A stretch of 64,000 nucleotides of DNA from Timema cristinae. Its lineage: Eukaryota; Arthropoda; Insecta; Phasmatodea; Timematidae. Shown one piece after another: positions 45,671 through 55,757 of this stretch. The first letter of the stretch is position 1, and each line of letters starts with the position of its first letter. The notes under the pieces were generated by a model. That model did not search any database. It worked only from the letters and a program-made list of their open reading frames with translations, and was not told where the DNA came from. Both the position numbers and the translations under genes were made by a program. The stretch spans positions 1-64,000 of the forward strand of contig JBCFYV010000926.1 in the NCBI GenBank assembly GCA_039000515.1. The letters are read 5' to 3'.

Positions 45671-46119
45671 CCACATGCTAACCATCACCAAATCAATAAC
45701 AACGGACTTACCCTATTGTACCGACACCGTCTGCTGCTGGCTCAACTTCACACCCGACTGGCCCATCGAAACGCACACGCCCGAACAAGACGACTGATCA
45801 CGGAATACTGAGACCGCGCCTATTCAACTCTCAGAAACAACTTCCCCTAGCCAAAGATCTTCGGCTGGAAAGAAGACACTCTTCGCCAGTGCCAAGTTTT
45901 TATTCTACTCCAGTCTAGAAGCGTATAGAATCCCCCCCTCCTTGTTTATGTTCTTTGGTTTTTTCCCCTCGTCATCCCATCGTTCCGTGTTCTGTGGACT
46001 GTGTTTTACCGTATAAAGAGTGATCGTGTGAGTGAAGTGCCACTCTCGGACTGGCTTTGGTAATCGCTTGAGCAAGCGAAGGCTTCGGAAATTAATAATG
46101 TAAGCAAAATTCTTTCTCG
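45671..46119. other. Unannotated interval, possible LINE relic
   Basis: 45710-45890 is richer in GC and reads LAQLHTRLAHRNAHARTRR in one frame, composition seen in linker regions of non-LTR retrotransposons, but there is no diagnostic motif. The rest holds nothing recognised. Confidence 0.35.
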
Positions 46120-46480
46120 GCTTGATTCTTTTACTTTCAAAATTCTTTTTCGGCATAATGGACTTAAACTTTGAACTTGAACTATATTTCTTGGGCACTT
46201 AGTATTTACCTCAAGTATAAATGGATTTAAGCTTTGAACTTGAACAAAATAACATATTTCTAATAATATTTCTTGTGCACTTAGTATTTACCTCAAGTGT
46301 TAATGGACTTTAACTTTGAACTTAAACAAAAAATGGAATATCTAATAATAGTATTTATAATAATATTTTTTATGCACTAAATATTTATTTATTTAATGTA
46401 TTACGGACTTAAACTTTGGACTTTAACTAGAAAGCATATATCTAGTAATATTGTTAATAATAATACTTCTTGTTGGACTT
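46120..46480. repeat. Degenerate tandem repeat (about 85-100 bp period)
   Basis: About four diverged units containing GGACTTAAACTTTGAACTTG and CTTAGTATTTACCTCAAGT separated by AT-rich spacers, just upstream of the pogo element. Confidence 0.7.
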
Positions 46481-46569
46481 AAGGACTCAATGATAATAAA
46501 CTTATGTTATTTAAAATATTTTTTAGACTTGAAGGTTGTTGATTTTAATATAGGCTTATACAATAGGGG

Positions 46570-46998
46570 AGGAGGGGGCACATTTGAACGGGGGGCACAT
46601 TTGAACAGTTTGAATTTCCCACCTAAATATAATATTTTCATTAAGTTTCCAGTAATGACAACAGATGGCAGCTCTTCTGATGAACTAACCATCATTTTCC
46701 CTCCATTTTATTCTTTGGTATTTACTCAGTGGATGAACTTGTGTTAGAGTGCTTAGAAAGCATTATTTATTTTCGAATTTCATAAGGATATTCTGACAAC
46801 GTAAAAATTTCAAAGGTGAGTTGAACTACCTAATATTAAAACCTAATGAATGTACTTTTTAGAGATTATTATAGAACTAAAATATTTCCTTCTTGTTTCT
46901 TTTAATGAGTGGTTGTACTTGGTAGGGTTATGTGGGGCACATTTGAACAGCCTATTGGGGGCACATTTGAACAGTGTTCAAAACTGCCCCACTACATT
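46570..46998 (+). repeat. Iterated GGGGCACATTTGAAC sites, 5' side
   Basis: The motif occurs in the terminal repeat (about 46576), at about 46592, 46933 and 46956, with a reversed partial GTTCAAAACTGCCCC at 46977-46991. Such iterated subterminal motifs are expected binding sites for the element's own transposase. Confidence 0.75.
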
Positions 46999-47078
46999 AA
47001 TTTAACCACATTGTAAAAAATATTTTTTATTTTATTTAATAGAACAATTTTATTGATGTTAATATTATTTATTTTTAG
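46816..47078 (+). other. Candidate 5' leader intron of the pogo transposase
   Basis: CAAAG|GTGAGT is a consensus donor, and TTATTTTTAG|GG is a consensus acceptor nine bases before the ATG. Splicing would join the leader just ahead of the start codon and remove two of the subterminal motifs from the mRNA. Inference from sequence only. Confidence 0.5.
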
Positions 47079-47087
47079 GGCATAGTA

Positions 47088-49052
47088 ATGGTTCGTACAT
47101 ATATCAAGAAAAGAAACAAGCCTGAAATATCTAATAAAATTATTCAGGAAGCCGTTAGGGCTGTCTGTGAAGGAAAACTCTCATTAAGAGCTGCAGCTTC
47201 AAAATATGACATGACCCACACAGCATTATTTTACCAAGTGAAGAGATTTAAGAAAGGTGATGACGTAAGTGAAAAATATGGTTCACGATACACCAGTCAA
47301 CAAGTGTTCTCCGAGAATCAAGAATCCCAATTAGTTGATTACATTATTAAATGTTCTAAAATAAATTATGGCATGACTTACACAAATATACGTAGATTAG
47401 CATATGATTATGCTCGTCAAATAGTTTGCAAGTATCCCGAAGCATGGAATAATAACAGAATTGCTGGAGTTGACTGGCTTCAGGGTTTCATGAAGCGGCA
47501 TGACAACCTTCTTTCACTGAGAAAACCTGAGAACACCAGTCTGTCTAGAGCTACGGCGTTTAACAAAACCAATGTTATGGAGTTTTTTGATAATTATGAA
47601 AGAGCTTTGCAATCAGGAGAGTTCACAGGTGATAGGATATACAATGTGGATGAAACGGGTGTTGCAACAGTTGTGCAAGCTCCAAAAGTTGTCGCTCAGC
47701 TTGGTGCACGCCAAGTGGGACAGGCAGTCTCAGCTGAACGAGGGACTATGATAACAGTCTGTATGATAGTAAATGCAGTTGGTAATACTATACCTCCAGT
47801 TTTTGTGTTCCCTAGAGCACGATTACATGACAGCATGATGTTCGGTGCACCTCCAGGCAGTCTGGGTTTGGTCAACAGCCCAAAGAGTTCATGGATGATT
47901 GGCTCTTTATTTCTTAAAGTTCTTGAACATGTTAAGAAACATGCTAGGTGCAGCAAAGATGACCGGATCATTCTGCTAATGGACAACCATGAGAGCCATT
48001 GCAACCTTGATGCTATTTTGTTTGCAAGAGACAATGGAATTGTTTTGGTAACATTTCCACCTCATTGTACACACCGACTCCAACCATTAGATGTGGGAGT
48101 GATGGGACCATTTAAGGGAAAACTGCGTGTGGCACAAAATGATTGGATGACTGCTAATCCTGGAAAAACCATCACTATACATGATCTGGCATCTCTAACA
48201 AATGTGGCTTACCTATCTTCATTTACGGTGAAGAATATAACATCTGCATTTCAGAAACCCGGGATTTGGCCATTTTCTAGACTTGCATTCAGTGATGAAG
48301 ATTTCGAGCCATCTTTTGTGACTGACAGGGATCAACCTATAGACATAACTAATCAAACTGCTGGTCCAAATGAAGAAAAAGCTGGAACACCAGAACAACA
48401 AAATAAAAATGAAGAAAATCCAGGTCTTAGCAGAGCTGACCTCTCCCCAGAAGATGTGCGACCCTATCCCAAAGCTGCTCCAAGGTGTCTGCAAAGACCG
48501 AGAAAAAAAGTTAAGTCCCGCATTTTGACAGAGTCTCCTGTTAAAAATAAGATTGAAGAGGAAACTCTGGCACGAGCATCCCGAAAGGAAAAATCATGTT
48601 CCAGTAGGCCTAAGGTGTCTCTAAAACAAAAGGAACTATTCATGAAGAAAAGATTAGTTTCGTCTAGCAGTGACAGTGATGGAGAATTTTCTGTTCAAGA
48701 CAGCTCAGATGAAGAAACTTTAAATGATTTAATAACCGTAGAAAGAAATGACACCGAGGAAATTGTTGCTGATGACTTTGTGCTGACGGAATTTGCAACA
48801 AAGAAAACCAAAGTTCTCTACATTGGACACGTAGAGGAGGTAAATGGGCACACATACAAAATCAGGTTTATGAGAAGGTTTCGACAGACTTGGAAATTTA
48901 CATATCCTGAAACTGAAGATATCAGTGAGATGGAGAGAAGTGACATTGTCATGAAATTGCCACAGCCGGAGAGTTCAGGAGGCACTGCTCGTATTATGAC
49001 AATGAAAAACTTTCATGTGGACTTCAGTAGTATGAAAGAAAAAATAATGTGA
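47088..49052 (+). CDS. pogo-type transposase (HTH-psq, CENP-B, DDE)
   Basis: An intact 654-residue frame. Residues 10-55 are an HTH of the Pipsqueak type (KIIQEAVRAVCEGKLSLRAA). Residues 70-150 are a CENP-B-type DNA-binding domain (VDWLQGFMKRHDNLLSLRKP). The DDE_1 catalytic domain covers about 180-390: Asp188 in YNVDETG, Asp299 in LLMDNHESH and Asp335 in RLQPLDVGVMG, with 35 residues between the last two. Residues 400-560 are a Ser/Glu/Lys-rich linker, and 570-650 a small C-terminal domain (VLYIGHVEEVNGHTYKIRF, FTYPETEDISEMERSDIV) seen in many insect pogo-like proteins. The protein would bind the terminal repeats and cut and paste the element. The ATG at 47088 follows the leader acceptor directly. 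Confidence 0.92.
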   Translation: MVRTYIKKRNKPEISNKIIQEAVRAVCEGKLSLRAAASKYDMTHTALFYQVKRFKKGDDVSEKYGSRYTSQQVFSENQESQLVDYIIKCSKINYGMTYTNIRRLAYDYARQIVCKYPEAWNNNRIAGVDWLQGFMKRHDNLLSLRKPENTSLSRATAFNKTNVMEFFDNYERALQSGEFTGDRIYNVDETGVATVVQAPKVVAQLGARQVGQAVSAERGTMITVCMIVNAVGNTIPPVFVFPRARLHDSMMFGAPPGSLGLVNSPKSSWMIGSLFLKVLEHVKKHARCSKDDRIILLMDNHESHCNLDAILFARDNGIVLVTFPPHCTHRLQPLDVGVMGPFKGKLRVAQNDWMTANPGKTITIHDLASLTNVAYLSSFTVKNITSAFQKPGIWPFSRLAFSDEDFEPSFVTDRDQPIDITNQTAGPNEEKAGTPEQQNKNEENPGLSRADLSPEDVRPYPKAAPRCLQRPRKKVKSRILTESPVKNKIEEETLARASRKEKSCSSRPKVSLKQKELFMKKRLVSSSSDSDGEFSVQDSSDEETLNDLITVERNDTEEIVADDFVLTEFATKKTKVLYIGHVEEVNGHTYKIRFMRRFRQTWKFTYPETEDISEMERSDIVMKLPQPESSGGTARIMTMKNFHVDFSSMKEKIM

Positions 49053-49104
49053 TCATAGAAGTGCACTTCTCATGACATTTGTGTTTGTGAATTATTTTGA
49101 ACAG

Positions 49105-49350
49105 ATGATTAGGACATTGTTCAAAAGTGCCCCATGCCTGTTCAAAGGTACCCCATGCATGGGGCAGTTTTGAACATCTTACAAGTGCTAATTAAGGTTT
49201 TATTTATATTTTAGAAATGTGTATTATCTACAAATACAAAATTTTAAAGTGTTTATTAAGCAATGTCTTATCGTTTTATACTATTAAAAGTTAAAAAAGT
49301 AATGTCAGATGTGAATAATAAAAATTAAATTAAAAATTGTTCAAATGTAC
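49105..49350 (+). repeat. Iterated transposase-site motifs, 3' side
   Basis: GTTCAAAAGTGCCCCATG, GTTCAAAGGTACCCCATG and GGGGCAGTTTTGAAC between 49118 and 49175, then GTTCAAATGTACCCC in the right terminal repeat (49339-49353). These are inverted relative to the 5' set. Confidence 0.7.
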
Positions 49351-49364
49351 CCCCTCTTCCCCTA

Positions 49365-49844
49365 ATTAATTTCACTTTTTAGATCATGTTTTTACACAAT
49401 TTTAAGTTAACACGTCAAATATTTGACACTTTTTTTAAGGTATGAATATTTTAAGCAAGTTTGGCAAGTGAAAAATGTTTAAAAGGTATTTAACTTTTTA
49501 TAAAATATGATACATATCACCTAATTCTATAATTTTTAACTTAATCTAATATTATAAATGTGCATACTGTATATTTGTATTTAAAACCCACAATATTATA
49601 ACTATTATTATCTAAGTTTGTGCATATTTGTATTTAAAATCTATATGTAAAATCGTATCCTAGGTCTACATTATATTATGCTACAACTAGCAAAGGGAGA
49701 TAGTACACAAAGAGGACAGAAAGGTCTTCACATTTACTTTGTCATATGAAAGTAAACACTTTTTTTTTATCATCAATGCTTTTAGCTGTATAATCAATTT
49801 ATTTGTGTGTTTTCAATTAATAGCTCATTGTGTGTTCATTTTTT
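49365..49844. other. Unannotated AT-rich interval
   Basis: Between the pogo element and the Harbinger-type gene. No terminal repeat of the latter could be identified here. Confidence 0.4.
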
Positions 49845-50089
49845 ATGACTGCAATCATGGCTGGAGGATACTTGGGTTGGATCATGGCTGTTAATGAAGA
49901 TATGTTGTGGCGTGACCGATTAAGAGTGCAACAAAGAAAAATTAAGGGATGTTTCAGACCCCTTTGATATTCATGAGGAGCAGTTTACAGTTTTATTTCG
50001 TATCTCCTACGACATGGCAAAGGATCTGTCTAAAGCCTTGAGCCACCGCTTGCAAAACAAGCTTTAATGGCATTTCTGTTGAAGTACGG
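49845..50089 (+). pseudogene. Harbinger-type gene, exon 1
   Basis: The start ATG at 49845 leads into MAVNEDMLWRDRLR. After a frameshift the text reads DVSDPFDIHEEQFTVLFRIS and, after a second shift, NGISVEVR before the donor GTTTGT. These match the N-terminal part of PIF/Harbinger nucleases (SDPFD, F..L.R.S, VEV). Confidence 0.7.
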
Positions 50090-50450
50090 GTTTGTCATAT
50101 ATTTATATTAACTTATTTGGGTGGGAGCAATTACACTAAACCTAAATTTTGAATTGGGTCAAAATCACTCAAGGGTTTTTATTTTAATTTTGGCGGAGGA
50201 CACAGACTAAAAAAATAGAATCACTTTTAATTATTTTTGTAAATTTTCAAACCTTAACTTAACCTTATGTGAATAGAAACATTTTGTTTTTGTTGCCATA
50301 ATTTTAGTCAAATCATAAATAACTTTTCTTTTAAAAATATTAAAATATATTTTTAGAAGAGTGAGATTAATATAAATTAGTAAAAAATAAATATTATAGT
50401 TTTATTTTATCTCTTTAAGGAAAACCTCTTTTCACAGTATTTTGTTATAT

Positions 50451-50614
50451 TTGGAAGAAGGTACAGGAAAGTTGGATAGAAACATATAAAACTGTACAAA
50501 CACAATATGGCTTTTATAATTTGAACTGTGTTCTTTTTTCATTGCAAAAGTCATATTGTGTTTGTACCCTTTAATAGGTATATTTCTAACCACCTTTCCT
50601 GTACCTTCTTCCAA
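50451..50614. repeat. 164-bp foldback element in intron 1
   Basis: The ends TTGGAAGAAGGTACAGGAAA and the reverse complement are exact over about 20 bp and continue imperfectly inward (ACAAACACAATATG with CATATTGTGTTTGT). MITE-like, non-coding. Confidence 0.8.
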
Positions 50615-50712
50615 CTATGTTTTATTTTAGTATTAATAAATACTTTGTTAATTATTTTGTTAAAATGATCATAAAAACAAACAGATAAATATTATAAAGT
50701 CTGTTCAGCATG

Positions 50713-50802
50713 GGAATTGTTTTCTGAAAGGCCTTTTTCCCTACCAGAAGTATATTATATAGTAGTATATTGGTAGGAAAAAAGACCTTTCAGAGTAATT
50801 CC
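50713..50802. repeat. 90-bp hairpin element in intron 1
   Basis: GGAATTGTTTTCTGAAAGGC pairs with a reversed copy ending near 50802. The centre contains CCTACCAGAAGTATATTA and its partner. A weaker relative is at 15303-15390. Confidence 0.7.
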
Positions 50803-51139
50803 TACCGTGAATGAAGGATATGTTCTATAGTCTATATGAGTACTATCACCTTAAAATCTATGAAAATTATAGGTTCTGCCAACTTTAGCATAGTAAACCA
50901 GTTTCTAGATTAACTTATTAACCCTATAAAATGGTATATTGTTTGTAGTAATATCTAAATTATTGTCCTCAATCTGTGTTCTCTGAGTGATAATGTACTT
51001 TGTCATCATGCACTTGTATTTTCCATCATTTACTTTCAAACCTATTCCCTTACTAGCCTTTAGTAAAATATCTGCATTTCTTGCAACAGCTTCCTTACTA
51101 TTACCTAACAAAGTTAAATAATTGATTTCTTTATTTAAG

Positions 51140-51448
51140 GTTCTTGCTGCAGTAAGATTTTATTCTGTTGGCTGCCATCAGCATGCAATAGGCCAGGATT
51201 GGAGTCTAGCTTTAAGCTAAACCTCGGTGTCTAGAGCTATCACCGCTGTCACAAAAGCTATTAACATTGTGCTTCTACGCCAATGGGTGAAATTCCCAAT
51301 GACAGCTGTGGAGCGGCAAGAAGCAAGAAACAAATTTCGAGATGCCATAGGTGCAATTGATTGCAGCCACATTTCGATTTTGGGACCTCAACTTCATGAG
51401 GAAGGGATCGTGACTCATCACGGATATCATTCACTAAATGTTCAGGTG
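51140..51448 (+). pseudogene. Harbinger-type gene, exon 2
   Basis: It begins VLAAVRFYSVGCHQHAIGQD after the acceptor TTATTTAAG, is interrupted by TAA at 51218, and continues TSVSRAITAVTKAINI, WVKFPMTAVERQ and IGAIDCSHISI (first catalytic Asp) to YHSLNVQV before GTAAGT. 103 codons, phase 0 at both ends. Confidence 0.85.
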
Positions 51449-51912
51449 GTAAGTTTTCGAAATTACCAAATATTCTAACCATTACTTGTGCTAAAGAGTT
51501 GTAAGGAGTTGGTGTTTTAGTAGAGAACTTTGAGAAAAATTAATATTTTATCAATTAAATTTGGTATCATAAAAAACTTCAAGTGAATGATGAATACCAA
51601 TTAAATACTATATTTCTGGATTATTTTAAAATGTTGCTGACAATCTTAGGTCAACATTTAAAAACATACTGCAGTAAGTGTTCTTGGGTAAAGTTCTTGC
51701 CTCAGGAGCCAATGTTTGTGCATAACCAACATGTATTTTAATTCATTACTGGGGAGCAAGCAAACTGAGAAAACAGCATTAATGCATCATTAGAATTTTC
51801 TGAATCCTAAAATACACAGTCAACATAATACTTTTAGCAAAATATGTACAAGAGTCGCAACAAGTTTATTTATCTATGATAGTAATAATTCTTGTAATTT
51901 TTCTTTTCACAG

Positions 51913-51929
51913 ATATGTGACCCAGACCT
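51913..51929 (+). pseudogene. Harbinger-type gene, exon 3, left piece
   Basis: After the acceptor TTTTCTTTTCACAG the exon reads ICDPD and stops at the gypsy-2 insertion. The last four bases, ACCT, are the duplicated target. Confidence 0.85.
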
Positions 51930-52461
51930 TGTAGTAATTTAAACGCTAGCCTGATAAGAAATGTCTATACGCCATTGTAAGGGTGATATTATTTTAATAA
52001 TTAATTATATTATTTTATAAATTAAAAGTTCTGGTGTTTTTTTATAGTCTTTTATTTTAATTTTAAATGAATAAACTGTTTACTTTTAGCTAGATATCAC
52101 ACGCATTTTATATTTTGATAAAAGCCCGACTATTGCGTTAAATGAATCTTAGCTATACGTGTTCTTGTTGAGAAGGAAGGATCACCAGCAGTGAGGAGAT
52201 GCGCATTTGAAGGGGTATATCAAGCGACATTTCCTTCTCGAAGCTTCCTAGAAGAAAAGGGGTGAGGTCATCCAGGTGCGTCTCTTTCCACGGAAAGTGC
52301 GTTGTCTTTTTAAATAGAGACGTAGAAGGATTTCACCACACCTTACAACTCGACAGTTCTACACAAATAAATCTTACAGCCCGCTCGAATATTAAATATA
52401 GTAATTTTGAATATAGATTTGAATAATAACATATTGATATGTATAATTTCATATCATTACA
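51930..52461 (-). repeat. gypsy-2 3' LTR
   Basis: A 532-bp copy; in sense orientation it starts TGTAATGATATG and ends ACTACA. It carries the heat-shock-like block TTCTCGAAGCTTC at 52235-52247, with a further GAA at 52251-52253. Confidence 0.92.
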
Positions 52462-52464
52462 GTT

Positions 52465-52472
52465 ACCCCCCT
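52465..52472 (-). other. gypsy-2 polypurine tract
   Basis: AGGGGGGT on the minus strand, three bases upstream of the 3' LTR. The G6 core is shared with gypsy-1. Confidence 0.65.
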
Positions 52473-54687
52473 AATTGCTGGAAAGATTGAACGTGTGTGA
52501 TATCTAACAGCAATTACATAATGTACATGTTTCTTATAAATACACTTAAAATTGAATATACAGAACAAAATTATTTTTAAGTACAATTGTTGAGTTAAGG
52601 TTTGTCCTCAACCATACTTTCTCTCTTGAAATTCCTTTGTTACATACAACAAAACAGAAAAGTTTTTTTTAACAGTGTCACACTAAAATAATTTGTTTTC
52701 TTTATTATGTTTTTTTAAAATCCAATAGCATTATTCAGAAAATCTTAGTTCTAAAATATTTAACCAAAATTACATTTTATTTACTTAATACAATATATTT
52801 GACATATTTAATATAATATGTTATACAATGTAGATAAAACCCTTTTGTTTTATTACACAATGTTTTAAATTATCTATCTCAATATTCATTGATCGATCCT
52901 CCTTAATCCCGTGGCTACTATTCCTTGTTCTTTAACAATGTTTTAATCAAATCAATTTGATTTTAATTAAGTTAACTTTTTTTTAATAGGACTTTAATTA
53001 AATCAGTCTTTGCTCCAGCTATTTTTTTATTTTATAGGCCCAAGACAAAATATTTGACATTCTCCTTTACTTCACCGTTGAATACTTTTATCTAATTTTG
53101 TTATTAACTATATTGTTTTAATTTGTTTACGAAACACACCAGAAAATCTCATCAGACAACTTTAATTCCTTCCCTGGTATAGGTTTAAACAAAATGAATT
53201 ACGTCGACTATTATCTTACCTTTCTTCAATGACGTAGACTCACATAAATAGATTTTATGGGGCAATTCCTCCCATATATATCTATATTTATTTTGAACGA
53301 CTTAACTCACCTTAAGGTATATTGGATCAACGACGGAGCATCCTTATTTGGTGCAATTAGGATCAACGACGAATTCTTCACCTTCAACTGGTGTTATCTT
53401 CCACGAAGACTAGATATTAAACCTACGACTAATTCATATCATTGCATAACTACCTATCCATACCAAGCGAATTTAAAACATACCTTCCTTTTCTTTAGAC
53501 ATCTTGCATTTATGATGGTACTTTACCACGAACGATCATTACTGGATGTCGTAAACAAATATATTTAATTCATATCGATCATTTAGATCGGTCAAAAAAA
53601 TTTTTTTTTCAACTCTGTATCAAAGATTCTTAATACTCGTTCATTTCTTTGGCCTATAAAATTTCTTGCAAATTTTAACATTTTTATTGTTTTGTAATAG
53701 GTTCATACCTTGACCCTTGTTTGATACTGCATTTAAATTCTATCTTTAAAATTTCCCGACTGTTACTGATGAATCGATATTTTGAATATTATTACTTTTA
53801 AGGCACTTTTAATGAATTACATACACTACTTTTCTATGATAAACCCTTGATAAATTATTATTATTTATCTAAACACAGCTTGTCTAGTAAAGATGACACA
53901 CTTAATATAGTAACATTGAAATGCTTCCTTTGTTAATACATTATTAATACAAAACAAATAATTCCATTTTAATCATTCTTGCTTAACACATTGGTAGTAC
54001 AACACATAATTCAATATTAATCATCTTTGCTTAATATAATATACAGAATACATAGAATTTAATATTCATAGAACCTTGAACTAATTTATTTATTATCCTT
54101 ATCTCATTAAAATTATAATTAAAAGTTTTACAAAATTTATTATATAATTTAAGACATGTACATAGAAAAAACTATTTTCTATTACAATATAGTAAGAGAA
54201 AGAGATATGTGAGAGATAGGTAAAAAAAAGTTTTTTTTTTTTTACTTTCATGTAGAAAAATGCTACCTGCCTTACTGCCCATTATAGTTGTTTACTTTAA
54301 ACATTTCTTTGTCAAAGAAATCCTTTTCTCTGAGAATTGAATATGATGGACAAGGGTTATTCTCCATCTTTTTTTTTTGTTGTAACAATATATTTTCTTA
54401 GAAAATATTCGTCGTATTTTTTTAGTAACTACTAACTAACGTTGATATACATTCAACGCTACAAACCTGCGTAGGATTTCTAGTAACTACAAACCTAAGT
54501 CGCATTTAGTTACAAGGTAAATGTATTTCTTCTTTGTGTACAGACCTAGGGTTCAATTCTGAACACCTATTACATATTAAAATTATATGATATGAAACTC
54601 TCTTTATTTTGACATAACAATGAAATTTGCCAGGCGATTGTGGAATCAATGGACAACATTAATATATATATATTAATTTTGATTTGC
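52473..54687 (-). other. gypsy-2 3' non-coding region
   Basis: About 2.2 kb of AT-rich sequence between integrase and the polypurine tract. No envelope-like frame with signal peptide or membrane segment is seen. The 103-codon antisense frame at 53257-53568 has no family I recognise. An extended 3' region is also a feature of gypsy-1. Confidence 0.6.
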
Positions 54688-55757
54688 TCATTTTTTATAA
54701 TAAGGTCTTAATTCAGTCAAATTGTAGTTGCCTTTTATTTGTAACGTAACTGGGTCTCGCACTAGATAAAAATTATGACCAATTTGTTTTATAACCTCAA
54801 AAGGTCCTTTGAATAAAAGAAAGAATTTCTTTATCTCTTTATTCAGGCTGGACGATTGTTTATGTGATTTTACCAATACTAGTTGCCCTATTTCATATTT
54901 GATAGGCTTAGATATCTTTTTATTATGATATTGAGTTCGTCTTTCTGCTGCACTTCTTAAATTTTCTATAGCCAAGTAAAGTTTTGTTTCTCTATCCGGT
55001 TCTGTCCTAGGTGGAAAATTAAATATTTCTTCTAGTTTTCTACTAGGTCTAATCCCTTTCATTAGCTCTAGTGGGGTATATCCGGTACTTTCATGAGTTA
55101 CACTATTTAAACATTCTTCTATTCTTGTAACATAGGACGCCCATGAAGCATGGTTCTGGTGGCAGAAGAGTCTTAAGAATTGTCCAATCTCTCTATTAGC
55201 CCTTTCCACACCGTTACTTTGTGGGTGGTATATAGAGGTATATTTAACAACTATCCCTTCTTTTGCCATAGCTTCACGCCACTTTTTTCCTACGAACTGT
55301 GAGCCATGATCTTATACTATTGTTTGTGGTTTACCTACATCATTAAAATAGCTTTTGATTATTTTATTGGTAATAATAGTTGCAGTAGCCCTTCTGATCG
55401 AATATAGTTTTATATATTTGGTACAGATGTCTAAAAGACGAAAATAAATTGCACACCCCTAACACTGGAAGGGAGTGGGCCAAATAGATCAACAAATACT
55501 AGTTTTAATGGCTCGTCTGTCAATATATTTTTCATCAAACCCTCATATTTGACATTTGAAATTTTACTTTTTTGGCATATATCACAGCTACGCAATTCTT
55601 TTGCAATTGACTTGTACATTTGTGGAAAATTACATGATTCTTGTAATACCTTTTGACACTTTTTAACTCCCACGTGTCCATATTGCTGATGACAACTATC
55701 AATTACTACCTCAATTAATTTTTTAGGAATACAGATGGTCCAAATGTTTGTTGACAA
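54688..55757 (-). pseudogene. gypsy-2 integrase region of pol, broken
   Basis: Two frames carry integrase parts. 55757-55431 holds the HHCC zinc-binding domain (CHQQYGHVGVKKC and SCDICQKSK) and the first catalytic Asp in VFVDLFGPLP. After a frameshift near 55440 the core continues with LDICTKYIKLYS to a TAA at about 55312 just before DHGSQF, the second catalytic Asp. 55269-54688 holds the catalytic Glu in HPQSNGVERANREIG and a C-terminal GPY/F-type module (LFKGPFEVIKQIGHNFYLV). Integrase joins element DNA to the genome; this copy cannot be translated as one protein. Confidence 0.85.

Larger units (their letters stand above)
46564..49364 (+). mobile_element. pogo-type DNA transposon, apparently intact
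   Basis: The element spans 46566-49362 (2797 bp) between TA dinucleotides, the target duplication of the Tc1/mariner/pogo group. Terminal repeats are GGGGAGGAGGGGGCACATTT at the left and its near reverse complement (two mismatches in 24) at the right. Copies of GGGGCACATTTGAAC recur near both ends. A 5' leader intron and one uninterrupted transposase frame are present. Nothing visible would stop it moving, so it may be active or recently active. Confidence 0.93.

Noticed and set aside
45710..45890. Non-LTR retrotransposon fragment
   Set aside because: Arg/His-rich reading is suggestive, but no diagnostic motif and several stops; kept only as a note.
47696..48034. 112-codon minus-strand frame
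   Set aside because: A shadow of the intact pogo transposase on the opposite strand.
53257..53568. 103-codon plus-strand frame inside gypsy-2
   Set aside because: It is antisense to the 3' non-coding region of gypsy-2, lacks signal or membrane features and resembles no envelope protein.
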